From positions 372,001-436,000 of the forward strand of contig CAJVYC010000001.1 of the NCBI GenBank assembly GCA_913009205.1: 64,000 nucleotides of DNA. Direction: 5' to 3'. This DNA is from an uncultured Fluviicola sp. Lineage in GTDB: Bacteria; Bacteroidota; Bacteroidia; Flavobacteriales_D; Crocinitomicaceae. This document shows positions 16,276 through 25,994 of the stretch, in pieces. The notes under the pieces were generated by a model. It made no database searches. It had not been told where the DNA came from and was given only the letters and a program-made list of their open reading frames with translations. Both the position numbers and the translations under genes were made by a program. Each line of letters starts with the position of its first letter. Position 1 is the first letter of the stretch.

Positions 16276-17463
16276 ATGAAATTCCCTCGATTCGAACGTA
16301 ATTTCTGGATTATTTGTTTCGCTCTCTTTTTCTTTATCGTGAGCTTTAATATTATTATTCCAGAGCTGAATGATTACTTAAGTAGTTTGTATAAAAACGG
16401 CGAATACCTCAAAGGATTAATCATATTTCTGTTTTCTCTCTCGGCCGCCATTTCACGTCCATTTTCGGGAAAATTATCTGATTACATCGGTCGAAAAAAA
16501 GTAATGATAATCGGTGCGATTTTAGGTGTGATTGTTTGCGCATCGTATCCAATTTCAAGCTTAATCGGAGGAATGGCAGGAATGGTCTTCTTTCTTATGC
16601 TACGATTTGTTCATGGATTTAGTGCTGGTTTTTTGCCCACTGGAGCTACGGCAATGGTTACAGATATTCTACCTCCAGAAAAAAGGAGTTTGGGAATGGG
16701 AATTTGGGGAACTTTTATTTCGGCTGGATTCGGGTCTGGCCAAATTCTCGCTTCTTGGATAACGACTTCAGGAAGTATTAATTTGTTGTTTTTTATCGCG
16801 TCAGGTTTAAGTTTGATTACACTGTTTATTGTGATGAACCTTAGAGAGACTTTACCTACAACAGCACCTTTCAAGCATACTCATTTAAAAATTAAATTAA
16901 CGGATATCTTTGACCCACCGGTTATGCCGGCAGCAACAGTAATGTTTCTTTCAGTAATATCAACAGGTGTACTATTTGTTGTCGCTCAAGAAATATCAAA
17001 ATTTCTTGACATTAACAAAGGCCATTTTTTTGGGTATTATGTAATATCAACTGTTCTTGTTCGTCTCTTTGGAAGTAGAGTTTCTGAAACAATTGGGCGG
17101 CGTAAAACACTTATTATCGGATTGTTTTTCATGGTGTCTAGCATGATACTCTTGGCATTCACCAGAGATGTCGCGACATTTACGCTGTCAGCAATCGTAT
17201 TCGGCCTTTCTACAGGATTGAATAGTCCTACTATTTTCACATGGACGGCTGACTTGTCGCATGTGGATAGAAGAGGCGTTGGTGCTGGGACTCTTTTTAT
17301 CGCTTTGGAATCCGGAATAATGCTTGGGTCTTTCAGTACTATGTTAACGTACAACAATACTTTGGATTCTATTCCTCAAACCGTAGCGATTGGTATCACA
17401 ACGAATATTGTCGCCATCATCTATTTGTTCTGGCATTTAAAATTCCGTGAATCAAAAACCTAA
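16276..17463 (+). CDS. Major facilitator superfamily (MFS) transporter
   Basis: The 395-residue protein has about twelve hydrophobic segments. The loop between segments 2 and 3 carries SGKLSDYIGRKKVMIIG, the classic MFS G-x-L-x-D-x-x-G-R-K motif A; a half-repeat copy appears in the second half (SRVSETIGRRKTLIIG). The GATAMVTDILPPEKRSLGMG stretch also fits efflux-type MFS carriers. The substrate cannot be told. It is convergent with the queuosine-precursor transporter gene, and the two 3' ends overlap by 12 bp with no terminator visible between them. Confidence 0.88.
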   Translation: MKFPRFERNFWIICFALFFFIVSFNIIIPELNDYLSSLYKNGEYLKGLIIFLFSLSAAISRPFSGKLSDYIGRKKVMIIGAILGVIVCASYPISSLIGGMAGMVFFLMLRFVHGFSAGFLPTGATAMVTDILPPEKRSLGMGIWGTFISAGFGSGQILASWITTSGSINLLFFIASGLSLITLFIVMNLRETLPTTAPFKHTHLKIKLTDIFDPPVMPAATVMFLSVISTGVLFVVAQEISKFLDINKGHFFGYYVISTVLVRLFGSRVSETIGRRKTLIIGLFFMVSSMILLAFTRDVATFTLSAIVFGLSTGLNSPTIFTWTADLSHVDRRGVGAGTLFIALESGIMLGSFSTMLTYNNTLDSIPQTVAIGITTNIVAIIYLFWHLKFRESKT

Positions 17464-18246
17464 TTCATCTTCGATTTTAAGGTATTTCCTTAATCGCTTC
17501 ACAAGGAAGTAAATCGGGATAGTATCAAATAGAGCAAAAAAGAATTTGAACAAATAGCTCGATATAATAAACATCATTAGCGCATTTGGAACATTGGCCC
17601 CATCAGCAATTGGAAGCGCTCCTGCGTAATAATGTGTGATTAGAATTACTGCAATCGAATCTATTAATTGACTTGTCATTGTGGACAGGTTGTTTCTCAG
17701 CCAGAGCTTTTTCCCTTTCGTTTTTTTCTTTAAGTAATGAAAAACTTGAACGTCGACAAATTGTGCCGAAAGATACGCGATCATTGATGCAAACGTTGCT
17801 ACGAAAGTCAATTTTCGAATTTCATAAAAGGCATATCCTGAGGGTGCTTCGGCTCCTTTTTCTCCAACTGTGAGCGGTAAGGTTCCATCGGAAAGCAATT
17901 CTGCTGGCGCTTCCAACCAACCTCCGAACCACATTATGATAAGAATCCAGACGTTGAGAACAAAGCCAATCCATACAACCATATTGGCGCGCTTTCGGCC
18001 GTAAATTTCAGAGATTAAATCCGTGCATAAAAATGTAATCGGATAGGGTAAAACGCCAACTGCGATTACAAAACGGATATCACTGCTATCGGAAATCCCA
18101 ACATAACTTGAAAGGTCTATGAATCGCGAAACGCCAAGAATATTCAGCATGGCCAATGACCCCAAGAAAATTCCTGCCATGAGCAAGAAAACCCATTCCC
18201 GCCTTTGCTGAATTGTCTGATCCTCCAATTGATTTCCTTTGAACAT
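17452..18246 (-). CDS. Queuosine precursor transporter (YhhQ/QPTR family)
   Basis: The family (DUF165) imports queuine or preQ precursors used for tRNA wobble modification. The 264-residue protein shows about six hydrophobic segments and the family-typical YPITFLCTDLISEIYGRKRA, with WLEAP and MIAYLSAQFVDVQVFHYLKK further on. A C-terminal stretch IDSIAVILITHYY fits the last conserved helices. Start at ATG 18246 gives a short cytoplasmic N-terminus before the first membrane segment. No other queuosine genes are seen nearby, consistent with salvage. Confidence 0.88.
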   Translation of the reverse strand: MFKGNQLEDQTIQQRREWVFLLMAGIFLGSLAMLNILGVSRFIDLSSYVGISDSSDIRFVIAVGVLPYPITFLCTDLISEIYGRKRANMVVWIGFVLNVWILIIMWFGGWLEAPAELLSDGTLPLTVGEKGAEAPSGYAFYEIRKLTFVATFASMIAYLSAQFVDVQVFHYLKKKTKGKKLWLRNNLSTMTSQLIDSIAVILITHYYAGALPIADGANVPNALMMFIISSYLFKFFFALFDTIPIYFLVKRLRKYLKIEDELGF

Positions 18247-18338
18247 TATTCTGTTTTATGCCTTAAAGAAACGAAAAAACTATTTACTCGAATTCATTCT
18301 ATAAAAATTTGCTATATTAGATTCAAACTTTAACACTG

Positions 18339-18701
18339 ATGTCAAAAATAGCTCATAATCAACTGACAAAGCTCTATTATTCAATAGGTGAAGTAGCTGG
18401 TATGCTAGATGTAAACACATCATTGATTCGGTTTTGGGAAAAGGAATTTCCGATCATCAAGCCTAAGAAAAACAGGAAGGGAAATCGTTTGTATACTCCG
18501 AAAGAGATTGAGAAAATTGATCGGATTTATATTCTCGTTAAAGAAAAAGGATACACCCTGGATGGTGCTCGAAAAGCATTAAAATCTGGAGCTAAGATAG
18601 AATCACCTGCCGTTGAATCGAGTTCAAGCGATCATTCACATGAAAATTTAATCTCTAGATTGGAAGTCGTTAAATCGAAGTTGATTGCATTGAAAGGTTA
18701 A
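18339..18701 (+). CDS. MerR family transcriptional regulator
   Basis: The 120-residue protein has an N-terminal winged HTH: YYSIGEVAGMLDVNTSLIRF, then WEKEFPIIKPKKNRKGNRLY and TPKEIEKIDRIYILVKEKGY. It matches the small MerR-like proteins common in Bacteroidota, in which the HTH is followed by a short Ser-rich linker and a helical tail (NLISRLEVVKSKLIALKG) rather than a metal-binding domain. No Cys is present, so it is not a classic metal or redox sensor. Target genes unknown; the divergent transporter gene is the nearest candidate. Confidence 0.85.
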   Translation: MSKIAHNQLTKLYYSIGEVAGMLDVNTSLIRFWEKEFPIIKPKKNRKGNRLYTPKEIEKIDRIYILVKEKGYTLDGARKALKSGAKIESPAVESSSSDHSHENLISRLEVVKSKLIALKG

Positions 18702-18711
18702 AAACCGAAAT

Positions 18712-19791
18712 TCAATTTAGATTTACCTGCAAGTTCTTAAAGTGTAAGAAGACTTCAACAAATAATTCTTCTTTAACTGCCTGATCGTATTTACACGTTC
18801 CAATTGAACTTAGTAGCGAGCATAAAATCTTTCCATTGCTGTTCTTTTTATCATTGGATAGCATGATCACCATTTCGTTGATTTCGTCATTTGAATACAA
18901 AGGCATTTCGTAAAACGCTAAAATATTTTCCTGAATTTTATCGTATGCTTTCTCATCCAACAACCCAATTTTTAATGAAATATAAGATTCCATTACCATA
19001 CCAATTGCGACACAATGGCCGTGAGTCATTTTCTTTCCGTTCATGAAGTGTCCTTCAATCACATGACCAATCGTATGTCCAAAATTCAATACTTTACGCA
19101 ATCCATTTTCCAATGGATCTTTCATAACAACTTCATTCTTCACTCCGATGCAGGTCAGTAGAATTTCCTCTGAAAAATCTTGGTCTCCTTTTAATTGAGC
19201 AATGAGAATATCAAACAACGTTTCATCGCTGATCAATCCATGTTTCAGCATTTCTCCATAACCACTTAGCAATTCTTCGCTAGGCAACGTCGCTAAAAAA
19301 GCAATATCAATGTAAACGACTTCTGGATGTGAAAAAACACCAATTTGGTTTTTAAATTCTCCCAAATTAATCCCTGTCTTCCCTCCTATTGAAGCATCTA
19401 CCATTCCGAGTAATGAGGTTGGAATATTGATGTAATCAACTCCGCGTTTGTAGCAAGATGCAATAAATCCACCCATATCTGTGATCATCCCACCGCCGAG
19501 ATTAATAATTAAATCATGTCGCGTTAAGCCGTAATCCGTGAGGGCCTCCCAAACGTTATTTACAATTCCCAACTCTTTATTCATTTCGCCAGCAGGAAGC
19601 ACAATCACTTCAGCATCTTTAAGTTGTTCAAAGGTTGTTATCAAATATTCGAGACAACTGATGTGTGTATTCTCGTCGACGATAATGACTTTCTTAGACG
19701 ATTTATACTTCGTTCCAAGGACTTCATTAAAAGATGAGTCTTCAATGCTCCCTATTTCTAAACGACTATTATTTGACTCTATATATTTCAT
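18712..19791 (-). CDS. aroB: 3-dehydroquinate synthase
   Basis: AroB converts DAHP to 3-dehydroquinate, the second step of the shikimate pathway. The 359-residue protein shows the NAD-binding LGGGMITDMGGFIASCYKRG, then PTSLLGMVDASIGGKTGIN, the zinc-ligand-bearing SGYGEMLKHGLI, and LNFGHTIGHVIEG plus THGHCVAIGMV. Length and motif order are normal. It ends 10 bp from the convergent MerR gene. A TATTTTTA box lies 21 nt upstream of the ATG. Confidence 0.95.
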   Translation of the reverse strand: MKYIESNNSRLEIGSIEDSSFNEVLGTKYKSSKKVIIVDENTHISCLEYLITTFEQLKDAEVIVLPAGEMNKELGIVNNVWEALTDYGLTRHDLIINLGGGMITDMGGFIASCYKRGVDYINIPTSLLGMVDASIGGKTGINLGEFKNQIGVFSHPEVVYIDIAFLATLPSEELLSGYGEMLKHGLISDETLFDILIAQLKGDQDFSEEILLTCIGVKNEVVMKDPLENGLRKVLNFGHTIGHVIEGHFMNGKKMTHGHCVAIGMVMESYISLKIGLLDEKAYDKIQENILAFYEMPLYSNDEINEMVIMLSNDKKNSNGKILCSLLSSIGTCKYDQAVKEELFVEVFLHFKNLQVNLN

Positions 19792-19881
19792 TTAATGTTG
19801 AACTTAAAACGGTAAAAATAAAGATTTGTTGAGACCATAACAAAAAGCGGTCATTTTATATAGCTCTTTCAAAAATGAAAC

Positions 19882-19889
19882 TATTTTTG
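19882..19889 (+). promoter_or_regulatory. Promoter -7-like element TATTTTTG, 4 nt before ATG
   Basis: TATTTTTG (perfect TAnnTTTG) is followed by TGCC and the ATG at 19894 of the proline dehydrogenase gene. Confidence 0.5.
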
Positions 19890-19893
19890 TGCC

Positions 19894-21066
19894 ATGATTT
19901 CGTTCGACAACACAGAGGTAGCTTTTCGCGGTAAATCCAAAGGGGATTTGAACCGGGCCTATTGGCTATTTAAAGTAGTCTCAAGTCCGGCTATGGTTCG
20001 GTTTGGTAAGTGGGCTACGAACGTAGCATTGCGATTGAAACTTCCAATCAAAGCAATAATTAAGAAGACTATTTTTCGTCAATTCTGCGGTGGAGAGTCG
20101 ATTCAAGAATCGTTGAAAGCTTCTAAAACATTGGCCTCAAGAAACGTAAAGACCATTCTGGATTACAGTATTGAAGGCAAAACGAAGGAAGAAGACTTTG
20201 ATAAAACAGTCCAAGAAATCATTGGAACGATTAGAGAAGGTGAGAATAACAAAAATATTCCATTCGCTGTTTTTAAAGTCACTGGAATTTGCCTTCACGA
20301 TATTCTTGAAAAATCAAACGATGGAATTGAGAATTTATCAACTGAAGAGAAAAAAGATTTCGATAAATTAAAAGAACGCGTTTCAAGTATTTGCTCGGAA
20401 GCTTATAATAGAAACGTTCCAATTTTTATTGACGCCGAAGAATCGTGGATTCAAAATACAATAGATCGCCTCGCTTATGAGATGAGTGTTAAGTTCAATC
20501 AAAAAACAGCAATCGTATACAATACTGTTCAATTGTACCGTCATGACCGGTTGGCTTTTTTGAAATCGGAAATAGCACGGGCTGATAAGGAGAACTTCAA
20601 ATTGGGCGTTAAATTGGTTCGAGGAGCATACATGGAAAAAGAACGCGATCGTGCTGAAGAACAGGGATATCCATCACCGATTCAACCGAATAAAGATGCC
20701 GCTGATAAGGATTTCAACGCTTCACTTAAAGTGGTTATTGAACGAATTGATCGTGTTTCCTTTTGCGCTGGAACGCACAACGAGGAAAGCTCAATGCTTT
20801 TGGTAAAATTATTGAAAGAGTACGGAGTTGATTCTAGTGACCCTAGAGCGTACTTTGCACAATTACTTGGAATGAGTGACCACATATCGTTTAATCTCGC
20901 TGACAACGACCTAATGGTGGCTAAATACGTCCCTTACGGTCCAATTAAAGAGGTGCTGCCTTATTTAATTCGCCGTGCGGATGAAAACACTTCGGTTGCT
21001 GGACAAACCGGGCGAGAATTATCTTTGATCATGAAGGAGCGCAAAAGAAGGAAAACCAAGCTTTAA
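19894..21066 (+). CDS. Proline dehydrogenase
   Basis: This FAD enzyme oxidises proline to pyrroline-5-carboxylate. The 390-residue single-domain form lacks the P5C dehydrogenase half found in PutA. Conserved segments are FKLGVKLVRGAYMEKERDRA, CAGTHNEESS, AQLLGMSDHISFNLA, and VPYGPIKEVLPYLIRRADEN near the C-terminus with the substrate-binding Arg pair. The N-terminus (FRGKSKGDLNRAYWLFKVVS) is typical of Bacteroidota members. The 3' end overlaps the convergent TonB-like gene by 4 bp. Confidence 0.93.
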   Translation: MISFDNTEVAFRGKSKGDLNRAYWLFKVVSSPAMVRFGKWATNVALRLKLPIKAIIKKTIFRQFCGGESIQESLKASKTLASRNVKTILDYSIEGKTKEEDFDKTVQEIIGTIREGENNKNIPFAVFKVTGICLHDILEKSNDGIENLSTEEKKDFDKLKERVSSICSEAYNRNVPIFIDAEESWIQNTIDRLAYEMSVKFNQKTAIVYNTVQLYRHDRLAFLKSEIARADKENFKLGVKLVRGAYMEKERDRAEEQGYPSPIQPNKDAADKDFNASLKVVIERIDRVSFCAGTHNEESSMLLVKLLKEYGVDSSDPRAYFAQLLGMSDHISFNLADNDLMVAKYVPYGPIKEVLPYLIRRADENTSVAGQTGRELSLIMKERKRRKTKL

Positions 21067-21727
21067 TTGATTTCAAAAGCAATTGGAATTGTATATTCTG
21101 ATTCTACTTTTCTAACGTTTTCTTCTGCTGGAATCCATTTCGGCATTCTCCGAATCACACGTTTAGCTTCTTTATCAAGAGTTTCATTAACTCTATTTAT
21201 TACTTTAATCTGTGTTACTGATCCGTCTTTTTGGATTGAAAACCGAACGAAAACCCTTCCTTCGACATACATTTTGATAGCGAATTCAAAGTATTGCAAT
21301 TGATCATTGACAAATTCGATTAGAGCTTCATTGCCTCCCGGGAAAGATACTTCTATTGATGGAAAGTCAATTATTTCTTCTGAGACAATGGTTTTTTTTT
21401 CGGAAGAGTGCAGTCAGTTTTGGTAACTGATCGTTCAGGATGAGAGCTTTTAGAGATTTCAGATTTATTTGTTTTTATCTTTCCCGAAGGTTTAACTTCG
21501 CTGCGAATCATTGCTGGAATTAGAAGTAAGAATGTAAGTCTTTTTATGCTAATCCATTTGAAATGAGATGCAGTTGCTGGTGGAATTCCATATAGTTCGA
21601 TAATGGGACATAACTGGACGCACTCAACACGACTCAGCATATAAGTTTCATCATAAGTTCTATTAACGATTGCTGAACTTCCGCAAAAAAAAAGCTGAAT
21701 CACTAGAGGCTTTATAAGTAAAATCAT
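21063..21727 (-). pseudogene. TonB-like protein gene with an apparent frameshift at an A9 run
   Basis: Two adjacent frames make one candidate gene. The first (21727-21371) starts with ATG and a hydrophobic leader and ends TKTDCTLPKKKPLSQKK. The second frame is open from at least the A-run at 21392-21400 and reads KTIVSEEIIDFPSIEVSFPG, then YVEGRVFVRFSIQKDGSVTQ and ending in YTIPIAFEIN, a clear TonB C-terminal domain. Adding one A (A10) joins them as LPKKKTIVSEE. The break is therefore a -1 shift on A-AAA-AAA. It could be a sequencing error, a true mutation, or slippage. The N-terminal half is not recognised as a TonB N-terminus. Confidence 0.55.
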
Positions 21728-21738
21728 ACCACAAAAAA

Positions 21739-21768
21739 AGACCTCATGAATAGATATTCATGAGGTCT
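21739..21768 (-). terminator. Rho-independent terminator of the 1,110-residue protein gene
   Basis: AGACCTCATGAATA (21739-21752) pairs perfectly with TATTCATGAGGTCT (21755-21768), and the A7 on the left (21733-21739) becomes the U-run on the minus strand. Confidence 0.9.
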
Positions 21769-21790
21769 CAACTTATAAAACCTTTCTGTT

Positions 21791-24700
21791 CTATTTTGTT
21801 TTTAGAACGTGTCCGTTGATCATAATTCGTTCATCAGAAGAAATTGTTTTGAACTCAATCTTCCATGTATAAATTCCATCTTGGACTATTTTTCCATTGT
21901 ACATTCCGTCCCATCCAACAGTATCGTCATTCGTTTCATAGATTACTTCTCCCCAACGGTTGAAGATCTGCATATTGAAATCGTAAGGATCATATCCTGC
22001 CGTGAATATCGGTTGGAAAAGTTGATTAAACTCATCTCCATCTGGCGTAAACGTATTTGGAATGTAATAAATCACCTCTTCGTTTACTTGAATGATAGAA
22101 GTTGTAGAATCTATACAACCTATTGGCGAATAAGCATACAACGTAACTATGTATCCTGAAGTTTGATCTCCTGGGAATTCATGCGATGGGTTCATTGAAG
22201 TTGACAAATCTGTATCGTCACCGAAATCCCAAACATAAGTCGCGCCACCAGTTGTTGTGTTGGTAAACGACACTTCAGTATCTAAACTAAGCACAGTATT
22301 CAAAGATGGAATAAACGAAGCAGACGGGTTGTTTTCTACATAAATGTAATCCGTATAAGTTACACTGTTCGAACATCCTTCTGCAGAAGTAATCAAAAGT
22401 GTAATATCATACATCCCACCGTTTTGATAGGTGTTAAGGATATCAGCGCAACCAATTCCAGTATTTCCGTCACCAAATGTCCATTGACAATCAACGAAGT
22501 TGCCAATTGTTGTATTCACGAAAAGCACATCCATTGGCTCACAACCAGCTGTGCTATCTGCAACAAATGAAGGGTTAGGCGTCGGTTCAAAAGTTACCGT
22601 TATCGCATCTGTTCCGATACATCCATTTCCATCAGTTCCACTGACTGTATAATTCAATGTGCTTGTTGGAGTAAAAGCAACGTTTTGAAAAACACTATTG
22701 TCCCAAACATAGTTAGCTGCTCCAGTTGCTGAAAGAGTAATTGGATCGTTTTCACAGTTGACAAAGTCATTACCAGCAAAAACTATAGGCATTGGATTGA
22801 TAACAATTGTTTGAGTTCCTGCAGCTGTATTTGAACAACCTGCATCCGTAATGCCAGTTACAACATAAACTCCTGCTGCATTTCCTAAAACCACTGTATC
22901 TGTCAAGCTATTAATTGTCGTTGGCACACCATCTAAAGTGAAATCGATATCCCAAGGTCCCGTTCCAGTCAATACAGCGAAAACATCATTGATTGTTTCA
23001 TTCGCACAATACAATCCTCCGTCTTCAACAGATGCAACTGTTGGGACATTCTGAACGATTATCGTTTCATTTCCAACGGCCAAGTTTGTACAACCACTGT
23101 CCGAAATATTCGTAATAACGTAGTCACCCGGAAATGAACCAAGATTGAATACCGTATCCATAGCCGAGACCACAGTTTGAGGCACTCCATTCAAAGAATA
23201 ATCCAATGTATACGGACCGTTACCACTCACATTTACAAAAATATCGCCAACTGCTTGACCTAAACAATAAACTCCGCTTCCACTTGTAAGTGTTACTTCT
23301 GGCAGAACAGGAGAAACATCATTCACTGATAAAATACAAGTTAAATCATCAGAGAAGTAAACGCTAACTATCAATGGCGAGCCATCTGCTGGTATTCCTG
23401 AAATATTGAAGTTGGTAAGAGTTAAATCTGTAAACGGTCCAGGAATCACTTGTGAATAAGTTCCAGAAGCATTAATGATATCAACAACGATCGTACCAGT
23501 CATTGGGTTTTCGATATAAATGAAATCACCTGAAACGCTAAACTCATTTCCGTTTTCACAAGAACTAATGTTTGTGTTCAAAGCGGAGAACATGCATGAA
23601 CAAGAAACATTAATCGTAGTACTAGCAGTAGCTGAACAACCTGTAATTGGATCAGTAATTGTTACGTTATATGTCGTTGTATCTAATGGACAAGCGTTTG
23701 GTGTTTGAAGTGTATTGTCATCCAAGGTAATTGCTGGTGTCCAAACAACATCAAAGGCTGGTGGCGTGCATAAGAATGAAATATTGTCCAATGCCCAATT
23801 ATCATTATTGGATGCATTTGTAAATGCAATCTGTCTCCATCTAAATTTAGTATTCAAGGTCTGCGCCATCGGCGAAACAGGAATCACAAAATTTTGCCAT
23901 GTATTATTATTATCCCATTGACTGTGGTAGTAGGTGTTAATTGTCGTCCAAGTTGCACCGCCGTTTATTGAATATTCAACTACAACATCTTCTCCTGCAT
24001 CAACGTTTTCGCATCCCACACCAGAACCTGTATTCCCCATGAACATACTAAAAGATATAAATCCACAACCTGCTGTTGCATCCACTGAAATCGTTTCTGC
24101 GTGACGCAATCCAGCACCATCAAAGTACAAAGCATTTCCGCTCATCGATCCACAACCAGCACCAACGGTACCATTTTGAAGATCGTCCCACATTGTTCCG
24201 TCAAATGAAGGATCAAAATCATCAACAATTGATCCTGCATTGTAATTTGTGAATTGAACATCTAAATCAGTACAGTTTGGGCAAATAACATTATTCGATA
24301 CTGCTGTTGCTGCCGCTGTAGTTGGAGGAACAATGATTGTAACTGTGTCTGCGCAAGAAATTAAGCTATCTGTGAATGTCACAATGTAAGTTGTAGTAAC
24401 TATTGGACTCACCCATTGATCAAAACCGTTTCCTGGCCCTGGGATGTTGCTCCAATCGAAGTTACCCACACTACAAATTGCAGGAGTAATACTTACATTA
24501 TCAATTCCCCAGTGATCATTGACTGCTGAACTTACAATAGGCTGATCCCACTGGAACATCGTACTTGATGTCATTGCACCCGCTGGGATACTGAAACAAT
24601 AATTATCCCATTGGTAATATGCATTTGCATAACCGGCAATTGGTTCAAAGTAGAAAATATCTATCCAAGATATTCCACCGTTGATTGAATACTGAAAGTA

Positions 24701-25123
24701 AACACCTTCGTTGGCTAAATCGGGATCTTCGCAGTTACCACCTGGAACATCATCTGCAGCAAAATCCAAGTCAAAACAAATTTGACCTCCACAAGCAACA
24801 TCGAATGCATTCGTCGTTACTGTTCTTGGAGCGGGAACATTCCCAAACCACAAGCCTGGTGTTCCATCAAGTGTTGGTCCACAAGGGTTGCTAAAAAGTG
24901 CGTTTACTGAAGAACCCCAGCCTGAACCGAGTTGACCTCCATTAAACGTTGATGTTAAAACAGCGCTATCGGATAAAACAGATGCTGAAAGGTAGGTGTC
25001 TTGTCCACACGTTGCGTAAAGCGTATCTGGACCTGCATTAACAACGCACTGGCTAAATGCATTTGAAGTTGCAACTAATGATAATACAAGAACAATTCTT
25101 CGAAGATTAAATATGAAATTCAT
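21791..25123 (-). CDS. Large surface protein with reelin-like modules, PKD domains and T9SS type B sorting domain
   Basis: The protein has 1,110 residues and a signal peptide (cleavage near SNAFSQ, residue 25). Residues ~56-213 and ~295-452 are two modules of the form 'wFdg..R...T...v.cGg.i.F', 'GVYFQYSINGGISW', then 'WGIDNVSI' or 'WALDNISF', resembling the B part of reelin repeats. Ig/SprB-like beta repeats follow, then PKD units (DCQWTFGDGNTGIGC; YVWDFGDDTDLSTSMNPSHE). The last ~90 residues (YYIPNTFTPDGDEFNQLFQP, FNRWGEVIYE) are a gliding-associated CHU_C/T9SS type B sorting domain, so it should be exported by T9SS and stay at the surface. It starts 2 bp after the small secreted protein gene upstream. 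Confidence 0.88.
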   Translation of the reverse strand: MNFIFNLRRIVLVLSLVATSNAFSQCVVNAGPDTLYATCGQDTYLSASVLSDSAVLTSTFNGGQLGSGWGSSVNALFSNPCGPTLDGTPGLWFGNVPAPRTVTTNAFDVACGGQICFDLDFAADDVPGGNCEDPDLANEGVYFQYSINGGISWIDIFYFEPIAGYANAYYQWDNYCFSIPAGAMTSSTMFQWDQPIVSSAVNDHWGIDNVSITPAICSVGNFDWSNIPGPGNGFDQWVSPIVTTTYIVTFTDSLISCADTVTIIVPPTTAAATAVSNNVICPNCTDLDVQFTNYNAGSIVDDFDPSFDGTMWDDLQNGTVGAGCGSMSGNALYFDGAGLRHAETISVDATAGCGFISFSMFMGNTGSGVGCENVDAGEDVVVEYSINGGATWTTINTYYHSQWDNNNTWQNFVIPVSPMAQTLNTKFRWRQIAFTNASNNDNWALDNISFLCTPPAFDVVWTPAITLDDNTLQTPNACPLDTTTYNVTITDPITGCSATASTTINVSCSCMFSALNTNISSCENGNEFSVSGDFIYIENPMTGTIVVDIINASGTYSQVIPGPFTDLTLTNFNISGIPADGSPLIVSVYFSDDLTCILSVNDVSPVLPEVTLTSGSGVYCLGQAVGDIFVNVSGNGPYTLDYSLNGVPQTVVSAMDTVFNLGSFPGDYVITNISDSGCTNLAVGNETIIVQNVPTVASVEDGGLYCANETINDVFAVLTGTGPWDIDFTLDGVPTTINSLTDTVVLGNAAGVYVVTGITDAGCSNTAAGTQTIVINPMPIVFAGNDFVNCENDPITLSATGAANYVWDNSVFQNVAFTPTSTLNYTVSGTDGNGCIGTDAITVTFEPTPNPSFVADSTAGCEPMDVLFVNTTIGNFVDCQWTFGDGNTGIGCADILNTYQNGGMYDITLLITSAEGCSNSVTYTDYIYVENNPSASFIPSLNTVLSLDTEVSFTNTTTGGATYVWDFGDDTDLSTSMNPSHEFPGDQTSGYIVTLYAYSPIGCIDSTTSIIQVNEEVIYYIPNTFTPDGDEFNQLFQPIFTAGYDPYDFNMQIFNRWGEVIYETNDDTVGWDGMYNGKIVQDGIYTWKIEFKTISSDERIMINGHVLKTK

Positions 25124-25125
25124 TC

Positions 25126-25605
25126 TTAAAGTGCTGTTACGTTAACGTTAATAAAATCAAAATCAGTCAATCGCTGATTGGACATTCCTGGAACAAGCTT
25201 AATAAAGTTGGAAAATAAATACTCTTCCGTTTTAGAGGCGTCCAGTGCTTTTCCCTCAAATACTTCGCCTGGAGTTAAAGAAATTGTTCGAGAATATTCT
25301 GGATTGTCTAATCGGTCACAATTTGAGCAAATTTCATTTCTAAATTCTTTAGTTACCCATGTCATTGTTTTTGATCCTGTTGACATGTTCGTAAATCTGA
25401 ATAAAACGAGAAGCGAATTCCTGAAAGTTCCACTTTCAAAAGCTTGATACTTGTATTCAATCTTAATTCCATCAACAGTCTTCAATTCTTGCCATTCGTA
25501 GGTAACTTCAATTTCTAACGGTTTTTCTAATGTAGTTGCGCTAAATGTGTTACAAGCAATTAAGACCATAACGGCGAATAATCTATTTTTTACCCTTCTT
25601 TTCAT
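25126..25605 (-). CDS. Small secreted protein paired with the 1,110-residue protein (paralogue of 36921-37400)
   Basis: The protein has 159 residues with an N-terminal signal peptide (RRVKNRLFAVMVLIACNTFS). The mature part looks beta-rich and shares a pattern with the protein at 36921-37400: FRFTNMSTGSK...W, then ICSNCDRLDNPEYSRTISLT, P-GE-FEG and a C-terminal F-x-x-x-N. The CxxCD pair is conserved in both. It lies 2 bp upstream of the giant gene, so the two are almost surely co-transcribed. Function unknown; chaperone or partner of the giant protein is an inference from location. Confidence 0.75.
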   Translation of the reverse strand: MKRRVKNRLFAVMVLIACNTFSATTLEKPLEIEVTYEWQELKTVDGIKIEYKYQAFESGTFRNSLLVLFRFTNMSTGSKTMTWVTKEFRNEICSNCDRLDNPEYSRTISLTPGEVFEGKALDASKTEEYLFSNFIKLVPGMSNQRLTDFDFINVNVTAL

Positions 25606-25836
25606 TAATTCGAAATTAATAAATTAAACTAAAATCAGCAGTATGCTAGTTCTTCTGAAACATATTATTTCAATAAAGTTACAATATCAAATTCTATCAA
25701 TTTTTATATGTTACAATTAAAATCGATGTACCACTATTTGTGAAAAATGACACACTAGTGAGACGAATCTAACATTAGATTGGTTGCTTTTCATTTTTTA
25801 CATCATGAATTTGTCTACTTATTCTAATTAAAAAAA

Positions 25837-25865
25837 GAGGACATCGCTAAAGTGAAGTCCTCCTT
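25837..25865 (-). terminator. Rho-independent terminator of the 950-residue protein gene
   Basis: GAGGAC (25837-25842) pairs with GTCCTC (25857-25862), with an A6 run on the left. The right arm is part of a 144-bp sequence identical to the one at 29388-29531. Confidence 0.65.
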
Positions 25866-25994
25866 AATAATTGTGTGATTCGATTCTTTTTAGTCAAGAA
25901 CATTTACATGTCCAGTCACCAAAATACGTTCGTCACTTTCTGTTGTTTTGAATTCGATTCTCCATGTATACGTGCCATTTTGAACCAGTTTACC
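25851..25994. repeat. 144-bp direct repeat, copy 1
   Basis: By eye this stretch is identical base for base to 29388-29531. It covers the 3' arm of the terminator, the stop codon and about 35 C-terminal codons of the sorting domain (ends GHVNVLD). Confidence 0.85.
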
